DNA of 34,956 nucleotides. Origin: Priapulus caudatus (lineage: Eukaryota > Priapulida > Priapulimorpha > Priapulimorphida > Priapulidae). Shown here piece by piece: positions 20,274 through 30,582 of the stretch. The notes under the pieces were generated by a model. It searched no databases. It saw only the letters and a list, made by a program, of their open reading frames with translations, and had not been told where the DNA came from. The stretch lies in contig NW_014578529.1 of the NCBI RefSeq assembly GCF_000485595.1, positions 36,386 through 71,341 of the forward strand. Direction: 5' to 3'. The stretch's first letter is position 1; every line of letters starts with the position of its first letter. The translations under genes and the position numbers were made by a program.

Positions 20274-21662
20274 GATGTTTTTTTCGGTGTACAGGTCCCA
20301 CACTGTCGGTGCATACTCTATCAGCGGTCTAACGATCGACTTGTATGCTGTAGACTTGATGCGAAGAGTTGACCTGGAGATTTCTCTTCAAAAAGTTGAG
20401 ACTTTTCATCGCTTTAGTTGTTGTCGCATCTACGTGGTCGTTCCATTACAGTATTGATGTTACACTGTATTGTTAGGCCTAGATATTTGATTTTAATTCT
20501 TCACATTTTTGAGCTCAATTCCATGAAGAGTGTAATGTCATATTCGGGTCTTATTCAGTCTGCTGATCTTAATGATTTCACACTTCTGAGGATTGAAGGA
20601 CATATTCCATTTCTTCTCCCACTGGTGTAGCTGATTTAGATCGTTCTGGAGTGTCCGTACATCTCGATCAGAGGTGATGGTTCTATATAACAGGGTGTCG
20701 TTAGCAAATAGCCTCACATTAGATGTTATGTTGTCTGGAAGATCATTTATGTAATACAGGTAAATGCTCGATTTAAGAACTGATCCTTGTGGGACTCCTG
20801 ATGTAACATTTGCTACATATATTACTTCTCCATCAAGTACGACAACTTGCGTTCTGACTTCTAAAAAGCCTCGGATCCATTTATTAGTTCGTCCATCGAT
20901 GCCGTAACTCTTTAGCTTGTGGAGTAGCTTCTGATGGCTCACTTTGTCAAATGCCTTGCTGAAGTCTAAAACTATGACATCCGTCTGCTTTCCTGCTTGC
21001 ATATTGTTGGTGACTTTAGTGACAAACTCAACAAGTTGAGTTTCGCATCACCGTTCATCTCTGAAACCATGCTGTTTGTCGAATAGAATAGCATTAGACC
21101 TCCCGTGCTTCATGATGTTGGTGCAGATAACATACGTTCCATGAGTTTGCAGGTGATACAAGTCGGTGATATGGGACGGTAGTTACCTGGATCATTCTTC
21201 TTTCCTTTCTTGTAGATGGGGACAACATTGGCTTTCTTCAAAACTGATGGTATAACTCCTGTCTTATATAATTTCCTGAAGATGATCCCTAAGATTCTGC
21301 TTATTGTTGGTGATTTCTTCAGTATTACAGAGTTGACGTTATCTGGGCCAGGTGCTTTGTGAACTTTAATAAGTTTGATAAGTTTGTAGCTTCCATTGTC
21401 TGTAATATCAATGTCATTCATAGAAGGGTAGTATGACTTTGTATCTTGGAGTTCTTCCGAATCCTTTGTGAATACAGATTCGAATTGTCTGTTAAGTGCA
21501 TCTGCCTTTTCCTTTGCTGTATTATACATGGTACCGTTCGCCTCGAGTGCTTCTACGCTGGACTTGTCGGTCTTCATATGCTTAATATATGTCTGAAATC
21601 GCTTCATGCATGTATTGTCAGATATGGATGGAATATGCGAACGAGTGTCCCGCCTATTTCAA
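20274..21662 (-). mobile_element. Second decayed LINE (CR1-like), cut by gap
   Basis: Minus-strand non-LTR retrotransposon fragment. Coding remnants run from about 21662 (before MKRFQTYIKH) to the gap, where YAPTVWDLYTEKNI marks the C-terminal connection domain. The 5' part (endonuclease) and the 3' end (hidden by the gap) are not seen. The motif style differs from the LINE at 2125-4320, so it is a different family. Confidence 0.85.
20275..21655 (-). pseudogene. LINE reverse-transcriptase pseudogene
   Basis: In coding order: 21110-21607 (KEKADALNRQFESVF, then KAPGPDNVNS, VLKKANVVPIYKKG and NYRPIS), a frame break near 21000-21110, then 20538-21002 (DVIVLDFSKAFDKVSHQKLL, then SGVPQGSV, then the active-site block LFANDTLLY), then a further frame to the gap. 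The usual F-A-D-D active site reads F-A-N-D, so the first catalytic Asp is lost. The block after PQGSV also departs from the usual GPILF. Frameshifts plus a dead active site make this an inactive copy. Confidence 0.88.
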
Positions 21663-21984
21663 TAAATTCTGACGGGTGACCCATCTACTGGAAAAATTAC
21701 AGAAAAACGTAAACTCACGCTGTAAGAAAAGCATTCATCACGTATAGCATGCATATATATATATAAATGCATCATGTATATATAGGTATTATTTATATAT
21801 ATATGATGCGCATGCAAATTGTATAAATCGTGTGTGAGTATATGCATGCATGAGAGTATACACATGTGCATGCGTATAGTCACTATCACTTANAGGTCAC
21901 CACAGCATCAGTAAAAAGTACAAGTACATTTTAGATCAGTGGAAGCTTTATCATTAGATGAGCTGACCTACGTCCTCTCCTCTG
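21663..21984. other. AT-rich spacer with a single N
   Basis: TATATATA/ATGCATGC-rich sequence (about 21740-21860) without genes. A lone N at 21893 probably marks an unresolved base or contig join just outside the left arm of the large inverted structure. Confidence 0.6.
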
Positions 21985-22069
21985 TATTTAGTCCAGGCAT
22001 TTTATGAGAAAAAAGGGCTCAACCTGGGACTAATTGCAAAAGAAGGGTTTTCAACGGTTTCGTACTCAG

Positions 22070-22660
22070 GAACATGTCCTCTATAACATATCAAAAGTCT
22101 CTAAAAGTCTCTGTAGGGGAAGTTGATTAAAAACGGGTTTTATTACAACCCCATTCAATTCGGCATGGAAACGAGGCTGGAGTTAAAATAAACTAAAAAA
22201 TGCGTATAAGGGAGTTAATTTACCCCCAAACAACGACAAACTCAGTCATTGTCTAAAGTATATTATCTGGTTTATCAAAAGCCGTTGTTTTGTGGGTGTT
22301 TTTTCATTTTTGTGAGATAAGTCCAATTCAAAATGAACTGGGAAAAAAGACCTGTCACGAGAGTACACTCAAAATATCTGTGAAGTAATTCGGTAAACTA
22401 GTAAACTAATTACTGGTTAATGTTTTTGTTTTATTCGTCTTCTAATATTTATCAAAGGGTATATACGCTAAATCATCCTAACAATTATGGGTCTAGCTCT
22501 GTATTTTTATCCGACACCACTTGTTCATTTCACTTTGCCTCTGTCTGCACGGTGTGTCACAGGAGCTTGCAGGAGTCGCTAGTCGCATGCATACAAGCTG
22601 CACAAATTCATGCTGCATGAATTGAGAGAACGGACGGACGGAACGAAGGAGGGAGGGAGG
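22070..22660. repeat. Left arm of large inverted repeat
   Basis: Matches the reverse complement of 27565-28190 over its length. Good blocks include GTGAAGTAATTCGGTAAACT, AATTCAAAATGAACTGGGAA, TCACGAGAGTACAC, GTCTGCACGGTGTGTCACAG and CGGACGGACGGAACG. Identity by eye is about 85-90% with many small indels. Confidence 0.85.
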
Positions 22661-22936
22661 GTGAAGGGAGGAGGAGGAAGAGGAGGAGGAGAGAGCTCCC
22701 CGCACACGTGATGGCCATACTCAACAAAAGCTCCATCCACGCCGCTAGCAGCTCTAGCTTCATAGGTGAGGGAGGAGGGTGGAGGGAGGGAGGAGGAAGG
22801 GTGGAGGAAGGGAGAAGGGAGGGAGGAAGGAGGGAGGAGGGAGGGTGGAGGTAGCAGGGAGGGGGATGAAGCGAAAAGGGAAGGAGGAGGAAGAAAGTAG
22901 GGAGGGAGGAGGGAGGGAGAAGGGGGAAGGGATGGA
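22640..22936. repeat. Polypurine (GGA)n tract with one satellite unit
   Basis: GGA/GAGG-rich sequence interrupted at about 22695-22775 by a minus-strand copy of the satellite unit found at 26520-27545 (CACACGTGATGGCCATACTC, CTCCATCCACGCCGCTAGC). A lone N at 22937 ends the tract. Confidence 0.85.
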
Positions 22937-22937
22937 N

Positions 22938-23420
22938 AACTGAGCTGTCTCAAATCGGACACAGTACATTCGCCAATCATCGGTGCGAAATCGTTTCCGT
23001 CGTAGCCCGCAATCCGGAGATGACAGCCTAAAAACGTAAACAGCGATTCTGCCATTCTCTGGCACATCAATCCAACGCCATTGGGCGCCTATATATTATA
23101 ACGCCATAGAGTGCCGCTGCCATTTTATAACGCCATAACGTACACCGGGCGTATTTTGGACGCTCGCCGAACTGGACGCTCATAGTGCGCTTGCGCGGCC
23201 AGGCGCCTTCTTGTTTTGCAGGGCTGTAGGGAAATAGTAGCCTTTCTCCTTGTTTATGTTCGTTTGTTTTTGTTTTTGTTCCCGCTGGTTGGTATCGTGA
23301 TAGACGAAAAAGGGATAACAAGATAGAAAAGGAGATCATATCAAGAACTAATAAGAAGGAATAACCAGAGAATAACACTAATATTTTGTTATTATTCTAC
23401 TCTGATAATGTTCTAATAAT
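22938..23420. other. Unassigned unique sequence inside the foldback structure
   Basis: No gene is supported. It contains two ATAACGCCATA words near 23098-23138 (a small tandem duplication). The 103-codon minus-strand frame at 23067-23378 shows no motif. Confidence 0.45.
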
Positions 23421-23424
23421 ACTG

Positions 23425-23812
23425 TTAATATAATGTGGAGGAGGAGGAGGAGGAAGAGGGCGAGAGGAAGAGAAAGGAGGAAGGTGTTATGAGTAGGGAG
23501 GTAGGAAGAAGGTGTTTGGAGTAGGGGAAGGAGGCCGGAGGAGGAGGAGACAGGTGTGGAGTAGGGAGAGGAAGAGGAGCGGGAGGAGGAGGAGCCGGTG
23601 TTCGAGTAGGGAGGAGGAAGAGGTGGTTTGAGTAGGAGAGGAGGAGGTAGAGGGAGGAGGAGGAGAAGGTGTTGAGTGGGAAGGAGGAGGAGGAGGCTGT
23701 TTGCAGTAGGGCCGGAGGAGGAGTGGGAGGTAGGAGGACGAGGAGGAGGAGGAGGAGAGAAGGGTGTTGGAGTAGGGAGAGGAGGGAGGAGGGGCAGGAG
23801 GAAGCGTTCCTC
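23425..23812. repeat. Polypurine GGA-rich tract
   Basis: GGAGGA repeats with interspersed GTGTTNGAGTAGGGAGG words (repeat unit about 45-60 bp). It switches abruptly to the complementary polypyrimidine tract at about 23806-23812, giving a near-palindromic junction (AGGAAGCGTTCCT). Open frames are Arg/Glu/Gly- or Ser/Pro/Leu-rich artefacts. Confidence 0.93.
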
Positions 23813-24520
23813 CCCAACACCTCCTCTTCCTCCTCCTCCTCCCTACCCAACACGCTCCTCCTCCTCCTACTCAAAACAACTTCTCCCCTCGCTACCTCCT
23901 GCTCCTGCCCCTACTCCTCCTCCTCCTCCCTCACCTTCCCGCCCTAACCAATCTCGCTCCTCCTCCTCACTATTCCCCCCTACTCCTCCTTTTCTTCCTG
24001 CCTCCTGCCCTAACTCCAACACCCTTCTCCTCTGCTCTTCCCTCCTCCTCCCTAGGACAAACACTCTTCTCCTCCTCCTCCTCCTCCTCCTCGCTGCCCT
24101 ATCCAACCCTTCTCCTCCTTCCTCCTCCTCCCTCCTCCTCCTACTCAAACACCTTTCTCCTCCTCGCTCTCCCTCACCTTCCCCCTACTCACTGCCTCCT
24201 CCTCCTCTCCTACTCCAGAGTACCTTGCTCCTCCTCCTCCTCCCTCGCCCTCCTCCTCGCCTACTCAAACACCTCCTCCTCTCCTCACCGTCTTCTCCTT
24301 CCTACTCAAACACATTCTCCTCCTCCTCTCTCCTCCCCATCCTCCTCCCACTCCAACCTTCTTTCTCCTCCTCCTCCCTACTCAAACACGCGGTCCTCCT
24401 CCTCCTACTCAACCCTTCTCCTCCTCTTCCTCCTCCTCCCTCCTCCCTAATCCAACACCCGTTCTCCTCCTCCTCCTGACCTCCTCCCTCCTCTCCTCCT
24501 CCTCCTCCTCACCGATGGTA
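23813..24520. repeat. Polypyrimidine CTCCTC-rich tract
   Basis: This is the complement-type continuation of the preceding tract. CTCCTCCTCC is interspersed with CCTACTCAAACACC words, which are the reverse complement of the GTGTTNGAGTAGG words at 23425-23812. The 267-codon Ser/Pro/Leu frame here is low complexity and is not a gene. Confidence 0.93.
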
Positions 24521-24564
24521 TTATTGACCATAATTATTCACATTATCCAGGAGTAGAGGTTTAA

Positions 24565-25185
24565 TGAACGTCCAGCTTTCTCCGCTTCTCCCCCCTCCTC
24601 TCCTCTCTCACCACCTTCTCCCTTCTCCCCTCCCTCCTCCACCAGCTCCCTTCTTCCCTTCCTCACTTCTCCACAGCTTCTCCCTTCTCTCCCCCTCCTT
24701 CGTCCACCCACGCTTCTCCCCTCCTCCTTCCCACCAGCTTCTCCCTTCTCCCTTCCCTCCTTCTCTACAGCTTCTCCGAGCTCCTCCTCCTCCCCCTCCT
24801 CCTCCTCCTCCCTCCCCTGCCTCCGTCACTTCTCCACCAGCTCTCCCCCTCCTCCTTTCCTCCTCCTCCACCACCTTCTAACCCTTCTCCCCTCATTCTC
24901 CACCAGCTCTCCTTCTCCCTCTCTCATTCTCGCAGCGGCGAGCGGTCTCCCTATCTCCCCTTCCTCTTCTCCACTCAGCTTTCTCACCCTCCCCCTCACT
25001 CCTCCTCCGCCTCCTCCTCCTCCTCCTGCCTACTGAATCACACCTTGCACATCCTCCTCCTCCGCTTCCTCTCCTCCTCCTCCCTAGCTCCCCCGCCTCC
25101 TCCTGCCTCCTTCTCACGTCGCCGCCCTACTCCTCCTTCCCCCTACTCAACACCTTCTCTTCTTCGCTCACTCTTCTCCCTAAAA
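24565..25185. repeat. Polypyrimidine tract with CACCAGCTTCTCCCTTCTC units
   Basis: A second pyrimidine-rich tract, separated from the first by about 45 bp of unique sequence. Its recurrent word CACCAGCTTCTCC differs from the CCTACTCAAACACC word of the first tract, so the two arrays expanded from different units. Confidence 0.9.
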
Positions 25186-25204
25186 ATAAGAAGAGGCAGG
25201 CTAC

Positions 25205-25330
25205 TATCTACAGTCCAGGCATTTTATGAATTCGACCTGGTACTAATTGCAAACAAGAAGCTTTTTCCAATCCATTACCAGTCTAGAATGAACCAAATAT
25301 GAACATCACTAAAAGTCCTCTAAGCGATTA
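25205..25330 (+). repeat. Internal direct copy of the left outer edge
   Basis: AGTCCAGGCATTTTATGA, then ACCTGGTACTAATTGCAAA, then CACTAAAAGTCCTCTAAG match 21987-22120 in the same orientation with small changes. This marks an internal element end or a nested copy. Confidence 0.7.
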
Positions 25331-26405
25331 AGCAGGGGGAACACCTCCAATGGGACTCACGCTAACGGTCGCCGTCTCATCCTGGGCAACATGACAAACG
25401 AGGCTTAAACGGTAAGTTGTTGTTTTCCCCCGTGATTTTATCCGCCCGAAATCGAGCCAGTTTTGCTCGAAACCAAGAAAACCACTATTATGGATGGTTA
25501 AATAGCTTTAATCTGTAGAATTAATCCCAATACAAACAAATACAAACAACTAATATTTCAATATGACACTTTGTTATTCAAAACCTTGTCCAAGTAGTAG
25601 TGAGTGACATTTCGACAACATTATCGCGTTGCGCAAGGCAGCATCAGAAACAGCAGACTGAATCCTGTGCTCCGATCGTTCTGGTGTCTGTTTGTTATTC
25701 AACAGGCCAGATTGGCGGGGCCACAAACAGTGTCTTGTGCACCACTACTTTCTATTGTCTCGTAATGCCGCGCAATATATAAAACTGCATCGATTGTACT
25801 AGACTCGTTCGGTACACGTCTTTGTTATTCAAGAGTAAGAATCGCGGGCCACAAAACACTGGCTTTCTATCTGTTTCTCGGCTAAGGACAACCGCCAAAG
25901 TCGTCTATTTGTTCCATGCGATAGGAAGTTCAATATGTCCTGCTTGGGAGACCTGACTTCTGCGCTCCCTAATGTTAACATACGTCATGCTCGTTGTCAT
26001 AATGCAAGTCTTAATATGGCTCGTCGTCTTGGTGGCATGCAGACCGGCTTTGCAGTGGGCCACAGGCTCGGGAGCAGTGCAAATGCTGTTTTTGGTCGGC
26101 AGGTGCATCGCAAACTGTTACAGTCGACACACAGTGCACCTAATCAACTGCAGCAGGGCATTCGCGGTGCAGGTGGCAAGTCGGTTGCGTAATTGGGATC
26201 ATTACTTCGGTATCTCTGACCTTTCCATCGCCCATTGCTCTTTGACATGTTCTGCGCGTCCTCTCCTTGCCAACTGCTTCATCTTGGCAAGGTATACGCG
26301 TAGGCTGTGATAGCGCGGGCCGCTGCGGTGCTCGGAGGTAATTCCGTGGTTGTATATGTGCCGTCTTCGTTGCGAGTTTTTGGAGTATCGCTGATGCCTG
26401 AGAAG
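25331..26405. other. Unassigned unique sequence inside the foldback structure
   Basis: About 1 kb that is not low complexity. Open frames of 60-112 codons overlap on both strands around 25900-26310 (for example 25972-26310, plus) without a recognised domain. The word TTTGTTATTCAA recurs at about 25570, 25690 and 25820. If the element ever carried a gene, this is the only place for it, but no transposase motif is visible. Confidence 0.4.
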
Positions 26406-26407
26406 GT

Positions 26408-27575
26408 GGTCGAGCTCCGTCCTCCTTCCTCCCTCCACCCTCCTCGCCTCCTGCTCCTCCACGCCTCCTCCTCACGCGCTCCTTCACCCTCCCTCCACCC
26501 TCCTCCGCACTCACCTATGAAGGCCCTAGAGCCTAGCCGTGGATGGAGCCTTTTGTTGAGTATGGGCCATCACGTGTGCGGTGCACCTCTTCCTCCTCCC
26601 TCCTCTCTTCCTCCCCTTCCTCCTCCCTCGTGTCTCATCTACTCCTCCTCCTCACCTATGAAGCTAGCAGGCTGCTAGCGCGTGGATGGAGCTTTGGTTG
26701 AGTATGGCCATCCACGTGTGCGGTAAACTCTCTCCTCTCACACTCTCCCTTATCCTCGCCTCCCTCCTGCTCCCTCCCTCCCCCTCCCTCCCTGCTTTCT
26801 CGCTTCACCGCTCCCTGCCCTGCCCTGCCCTCCACACTCCTTCCTCAGCCTATGAGCTATGAGCTGCTAGTGCGTGGGATGGAGCCTTTGTGTGAGTATG
26901 CCATTCACTGTATTGCGGTGAACTCTCTCCTCCTCCTCCTCCTCCTCCCTCCCTCCCAGGCCCTCCTCCCGCTTGCCTCCACCCCCCTCCTCGTCCTCCA
27001 CCTCGCTCCTCACCGCTATCTGAAGCTAGAGCTGCTAGCGGCGGTGGATGGACGCATTTGTTGAGTTATGGCTTATCACGTGTGCGTGAATTCTGCATCC
27101 TTCCTCCTCCTCATCCTTCCCTCCACCCCTCGCCTCCTCCCCTCACCTATGACCGCCCTCCTCCCTTGACTATGAAGCTAGAGCTTGCTAGCGGCTGTGA
27201 TGGAGCCTTTGTTGAGTAATGGCCATCACGTCGTGGCGGTAAACTCCATCCTCCCTCCGCAACACCTCCTCCCTCCTCCCTCCTCGCCTCCTCCTGCTAC
27301 CTTCTTTCTCCACCTCGGCCCTCCCTACTCCCTCTCTCCCACCCCCTCGCCTCCCTCCCGCTTCCTCCACCCATCGCTCCACCCTCCCTCCCTCTCCCTC
27401 TTCCCGGGCACACTCCTCCCGTCCTCGCCTCGCTCCCTCACTCTATGAAGCTAGAGCTTGCCTAGCGGCGTGATGGAGCCGTTGTTGAGTAAATGGCCAT
27501 CACGTGTGCGGGGAACTTCTCTCCTCCTCCTCTTCCTGCGCTGCCCTCCTCCACCCTCCGGCCTCCTCCTCCGTT
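26408..27575 (+). repeat. Satellite family in polypyrimidine DNA, about 6 units
   Basis: Each unit has a conserved ~80-bp block (GAAGCTAGAGCTGCTAGCG, GGATGGAGCCTTTGTTGAGT, ATGGCCATCACGTGTGCGGT, AACTC) followed by a variable CTCC-rich spacer. The GGATGGA anchor lies at about 26541, 26684, 26877, 27046, 27198 and 27471, giving spacings of about 143, 193, 169, 152 and 273 bp. One inverted unit lies at about 22695-22775 next to the left arm. Open frames across it are not genes. Confidence 0.88.
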
Positions 27576-28190
27576 CCGTCCGTCGCGCTCTCTCCATTCA
27601 TCACGGCGCATGAATTCCGTGCAGCTTGCATGCGATGCGACTAGCGAGCTCCCTGCAAGTCTGTGACACACCGTGTGCAGACAGAGCAAAGTGAGAGATG
27701 AACTAAGTGGTGTCGGATTAAAAATACAGAGCTAGACCATAATTTGTTAGGAATGATTTAGCGTGATATACCTGTTTGACTAAATATAGAAGACGACATA
27801 CACAAAAACATTAACACAGCTGAAGTAAGTTAGTTTTACTGAGTTTACCGAATTACTTCACGGATATTTTGGCGTGTACTCTCGTGACGGTGTTTTTCCC
27901 AGTTCATTTTGAATTGGACTTATCTCACAAAAGATGAAAAAACACCCACCGAAGACAAGCAGCTTTTGATAACCAGTAATATATAGAACAATGACTGAGT
28001 TTGTCGTTGTTTGGAGGCGTAAAAGTTAACTCGCCCTTATGACGCGGCATTTTTTTAGGCTTTAATTGGTGTAATTCGCAGCCTCGTTCCAGTGCCGGAA
28101 TTGAATGTGGTAGTAAGTAAAACCACCGTTTTTAAGGTCTAACTTCCCCTAGGCACGAGACTTTAGAGAGCTTGTTGGATATGCTCTTCA
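27565..28190. repeat. Right arm of large inverted repeat
   Basis: Reverse-complement partner of 22070-22660. It begins near CCGTTCCGTCCGTC and runs out past CTTCCCCTAGGCACGAGACTTTAGAG. Similarity fades beyond about 28190. Confidence 0.85.
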
Positions 28191-28621
28191 TAAGTTGGAT
28201 GAGTTACGTGTAGTAAATCGTAGGTATTATAAGGCTAGTAAATGACGAATTTCCCTTGTTTATTGATGTCACACTCCTCCCTATTATCTACTCCTGATAT
28301 GTATGGTACCCACAGAATTAAATTGCGAGTGCTTGGCACTCAAGTGGCTCCAAGTGTGTAACCTTTCAACACTGGAAATATGCCCAATCTATACTAAAGT
28401 AAAGGCAAAGCAAACATGCAGTGCATCTTTACCATTATTTACATTGGTGTGCATAAACAGTGGAGACATGATTTCTGATCTCGAGTATCTGACAATGTTG
28501 AACCTCGTAGTACTCCGTCTGGTATGCTGATTTTCTTGTGTTTTCCCAACTACTGTTCTGGCATTTTCCTGACTGTTCTGATACACACCGGTATTCCTTG
28601 CATAGCAGCAAGTGTATACAG
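28191..28621. other. Unassigned spacer
   Basis: No gene is supported. A 75-codon plus-strand frame (28303-28530) has no motif. It is the left flank of the Harbinger insertion. Confidence 0.5.
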
Positions 28622-30104
28622 TAATGCCTCTATTCCACACAGACCACGAATCCCACGAATCGCTACGAATTGATAAATTTTAGGATTCGTAGTTGAATCG
28701 TAATCAGTTCGTGAAGTTCTTAACTGATTCGTATTTATTCGTAGTCAGTTCTTTCAATTCTTGAGCGATCGGGAATTTGTGTCAAAAGTTTTGAGCTGTT
28801 CAAAATTTTGGCCATGAACTCTCGATTCCAAAAAATCGTAGTTAATTCGTAACAAATTCGTAGTGCATTCTTAGGCATCGTAATAGATTCGTAGGCATTC
28901 GTAGGTATTCTTAACTCATTCGGAGATTCGTGAATTCGTGGCTTGACCACGAATTGCCTATAATCTGTCACGAATCCCACGAATACACGCTGAAGCAGGT
29001 ACGAAGCAAGTAAGAACTATCTACGAATTCACGATAGCGTACGAATCTGCACCCACCAGGGCCAGCAGCACCACGGAGAAGAAGCCTTTGTAGTTGTAGA
29101 ACACATTGCCTGAGTTGTGTGGTTTCCTGATGGCTATCTGCTTGCCATCCAAGGCCCCCAGGGCATGAGGAACATGCCACCGGTCTTAGAACTGCTGGGT
29201 AATGGCCTTCCAGTCCTCCTTGGTCCTTGGCAGTGGCATGACTTCATCCTTCAGCTCCTGTATGATGGCCTGACAGACTTCCTGCACCCTCCATACCACT
29301 GTGCTGTAGCCACATCGGAAGTCATACTGGAGGGTGTAATACCGGTCTCCTGTAGCCAGTGTCTGAGAGTCATGGCCAGCTTCATTCCGGCATCTAGGGC
29401 TGGTCTTATGTGGGTGTCCCTCTGGATTACTGGGCTAATCCTGTTGAGTAGCTCATCAAACATGTGGGGTGGCATTCTTACATAGTTGGCAAATGCATTC
29501 TCATCTTCCACCCTCAGCTCCTGTATCAGTCTGTTGTAGTGACCATATTCTAGCCTTCTAGCTGGTGTCAGCCACGGTCTAACCTACCACCTGGGGGCTC
29601 TTCTCCTTCTTCTTCGAAGCAGTCTTCTTCTAGCTTTCAGCAGCTGGTGTTGATACTCCAGTTCCAGGGCCAGTACTACAGCTGCTCTACGTTTAACATC
29701 CATTTTGGAACTGATGCCTTGATCACACGCCCAAAGGTCCAACATTTCAAGCAGGGGTGAGGGCTATACCTATCTTGAGGGAAAATCGCACGAATTGTCA
29801 AGAATAGTCACAAATTCAATATACCTGATTTGTAGATGCATTCGGCATATTCTTCACTGATTCGTAACTAATTCCTAACATTCGTGCAGTATTCGTAATC
29901 GCATTCTTGTAAATCGTTTCTTGACAATATTTGAGCGATTCGAGCCGAATCCCACGAATATTCGTAACTCTATCGTAACAGAATCGTAGAGCGTCACGAT
30001 TTGGACAAGAAATTTGCAAAATTCCACGAATCCTCACGAATCCTAAAATTTATCAATTCGTGGCGATTCGTAGGATTCGTGGTCTGTGTGGAATAGAGGT
30101 ATAA
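28622..30104 (-). mobile_element. PIF/Harbinger transposon with TAA target duplication
   Basis: The element spans 28625-30101 (1477 bp) and is flanked by TAA on both sides (28622-28624 and 30102-30104), the 3-bp target duplication typical of PIF/Harbinger. The terminal inverted repeats are 66 bp (28625-28690 and 30036-30101), start TGCCTCTATTCCACACAGAC or TACCTCTATTCCACACAGAC, and differ at only three positions. Inside each TIR lies a subterminal zone dense in ATTCGT/ACGAAT motifs (28690-29050 and about 29790-30035). The middle holds a truncated transposase on the minus strand. The copy is intact as a non-autonomous element that could be moved by a transposase supplied elsewhere. Confidence 0.93.
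29048..29703 (-). pseudogene. Truncated HARBI1-like transposase (DDE_Tnp_4 type)
   Basis: Starts at an ATG (29703-29701, MDVKRRAAVVLALELEYQHQ) and shows, across frame breaks, the Harbinger order: WVRPWLTPARRLEYG, then FANYVRMPPHMFDELLNRIS, then ALDAGMKLAMTLRHW, then YYTLQYDFRCGYSTV, then VCQAIIQEL, then [20 protein letters not shown] with the first catalytic Asp, then [17 protein letters not shown] with the second. It stops abruptly at GADS, where an ATTCGT motif begins, so the C-terminal part of the nuclease with the final Glu is deleted. A stop lies before WVRPWL, and frameshifts follow LRHW and KAITQQF. It cannot make an active nuclease. Confidence 0.9.
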
Positions 30105-30582
30105 GGCTAACATCTCTTAGACCACTCATATTGTTATTTTCACCAATATATCTGCACTGACCTGCATTTTAAAGTAAATTTGTTTATCTATGTCCACATT
30201 AATAGCACCTGATACTTGCATCTCACCCACATCACTGGCTGGTACCCTGTGTCCACTGTCTACACTATATTACCTTTGTCTACATGTCGTGATAGGGCAC
30301 CTGTCTAGAAGAATTTACGTCATGTAAACAAGTGCATGTGTTTTGTGGCCGACAGCATTTTCATATTGCATTTTCACAAATTTCGGAATGCAGGTGAAAT
30401 TTGCTTTAACGGCATAAAATTCTAACTGTCATGCTATGTTCGGTAACAGGTGAGACAGGTGAGACCTAATTTGTCTGCATTATTTATTTTTTGATTTATT
30501 TGAGAGATAATCATTTTAATATCTAAACTCACAATAGTATTGCTTAATTATTGTTCCAGTGGCAATCTCCTAGTGTTAGGAC
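30105..30582 (+). promoter_or_regulatory. YKT6 5' flank / 5' UTR region
   Basis: Non-coding sequence between the Harbinger element and the YKT6 start codon. No TATA box stands out. A direct repeat ACAGGTGAGACAGGTGAGAC occurs at about 30447-30466. A TTGTTCCAG/TGGC site at about 30552-30560 could be a splice acceptor for a 5' UTR exon just before the ATG. Confidence 0.35.

Larger units (their letters stand above)
21985..28190. mobile_element. Large foldback-like inverted structure with GGA/TCC core
   Basis: Inverted arms of about 0.6 kb (left 22070-22660, right 27565-28190) enclose long GGA/TCC tracts, a satellite family and about 1 kb of unique sequence. Long inverted arms around internal tandem repeats, without a transposase, are the hallmark of foldback-type elements (Drosophila FB, sea urchin TU). 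The outer edge of the left arm (21985-22130) also recurs in direct orientation inside (25205-25330). No target duplication was found. Lone Ns at 21893 and 22937 bracket the left arm, so a misassembled inverted copy is possible. Confidence 0.55.

Noticed and set aside
23676-24479. 267-codon open frame
   Set aside because: Composed of Ser/Pro/Leu/Arg from CTCCTC/GGAGGA repeats; no complex protein sequence.
29117-29485. 122-codon plus-strand open frame
   Set aside because: Antisense shadow of the minus-strand Harbinger transposase.
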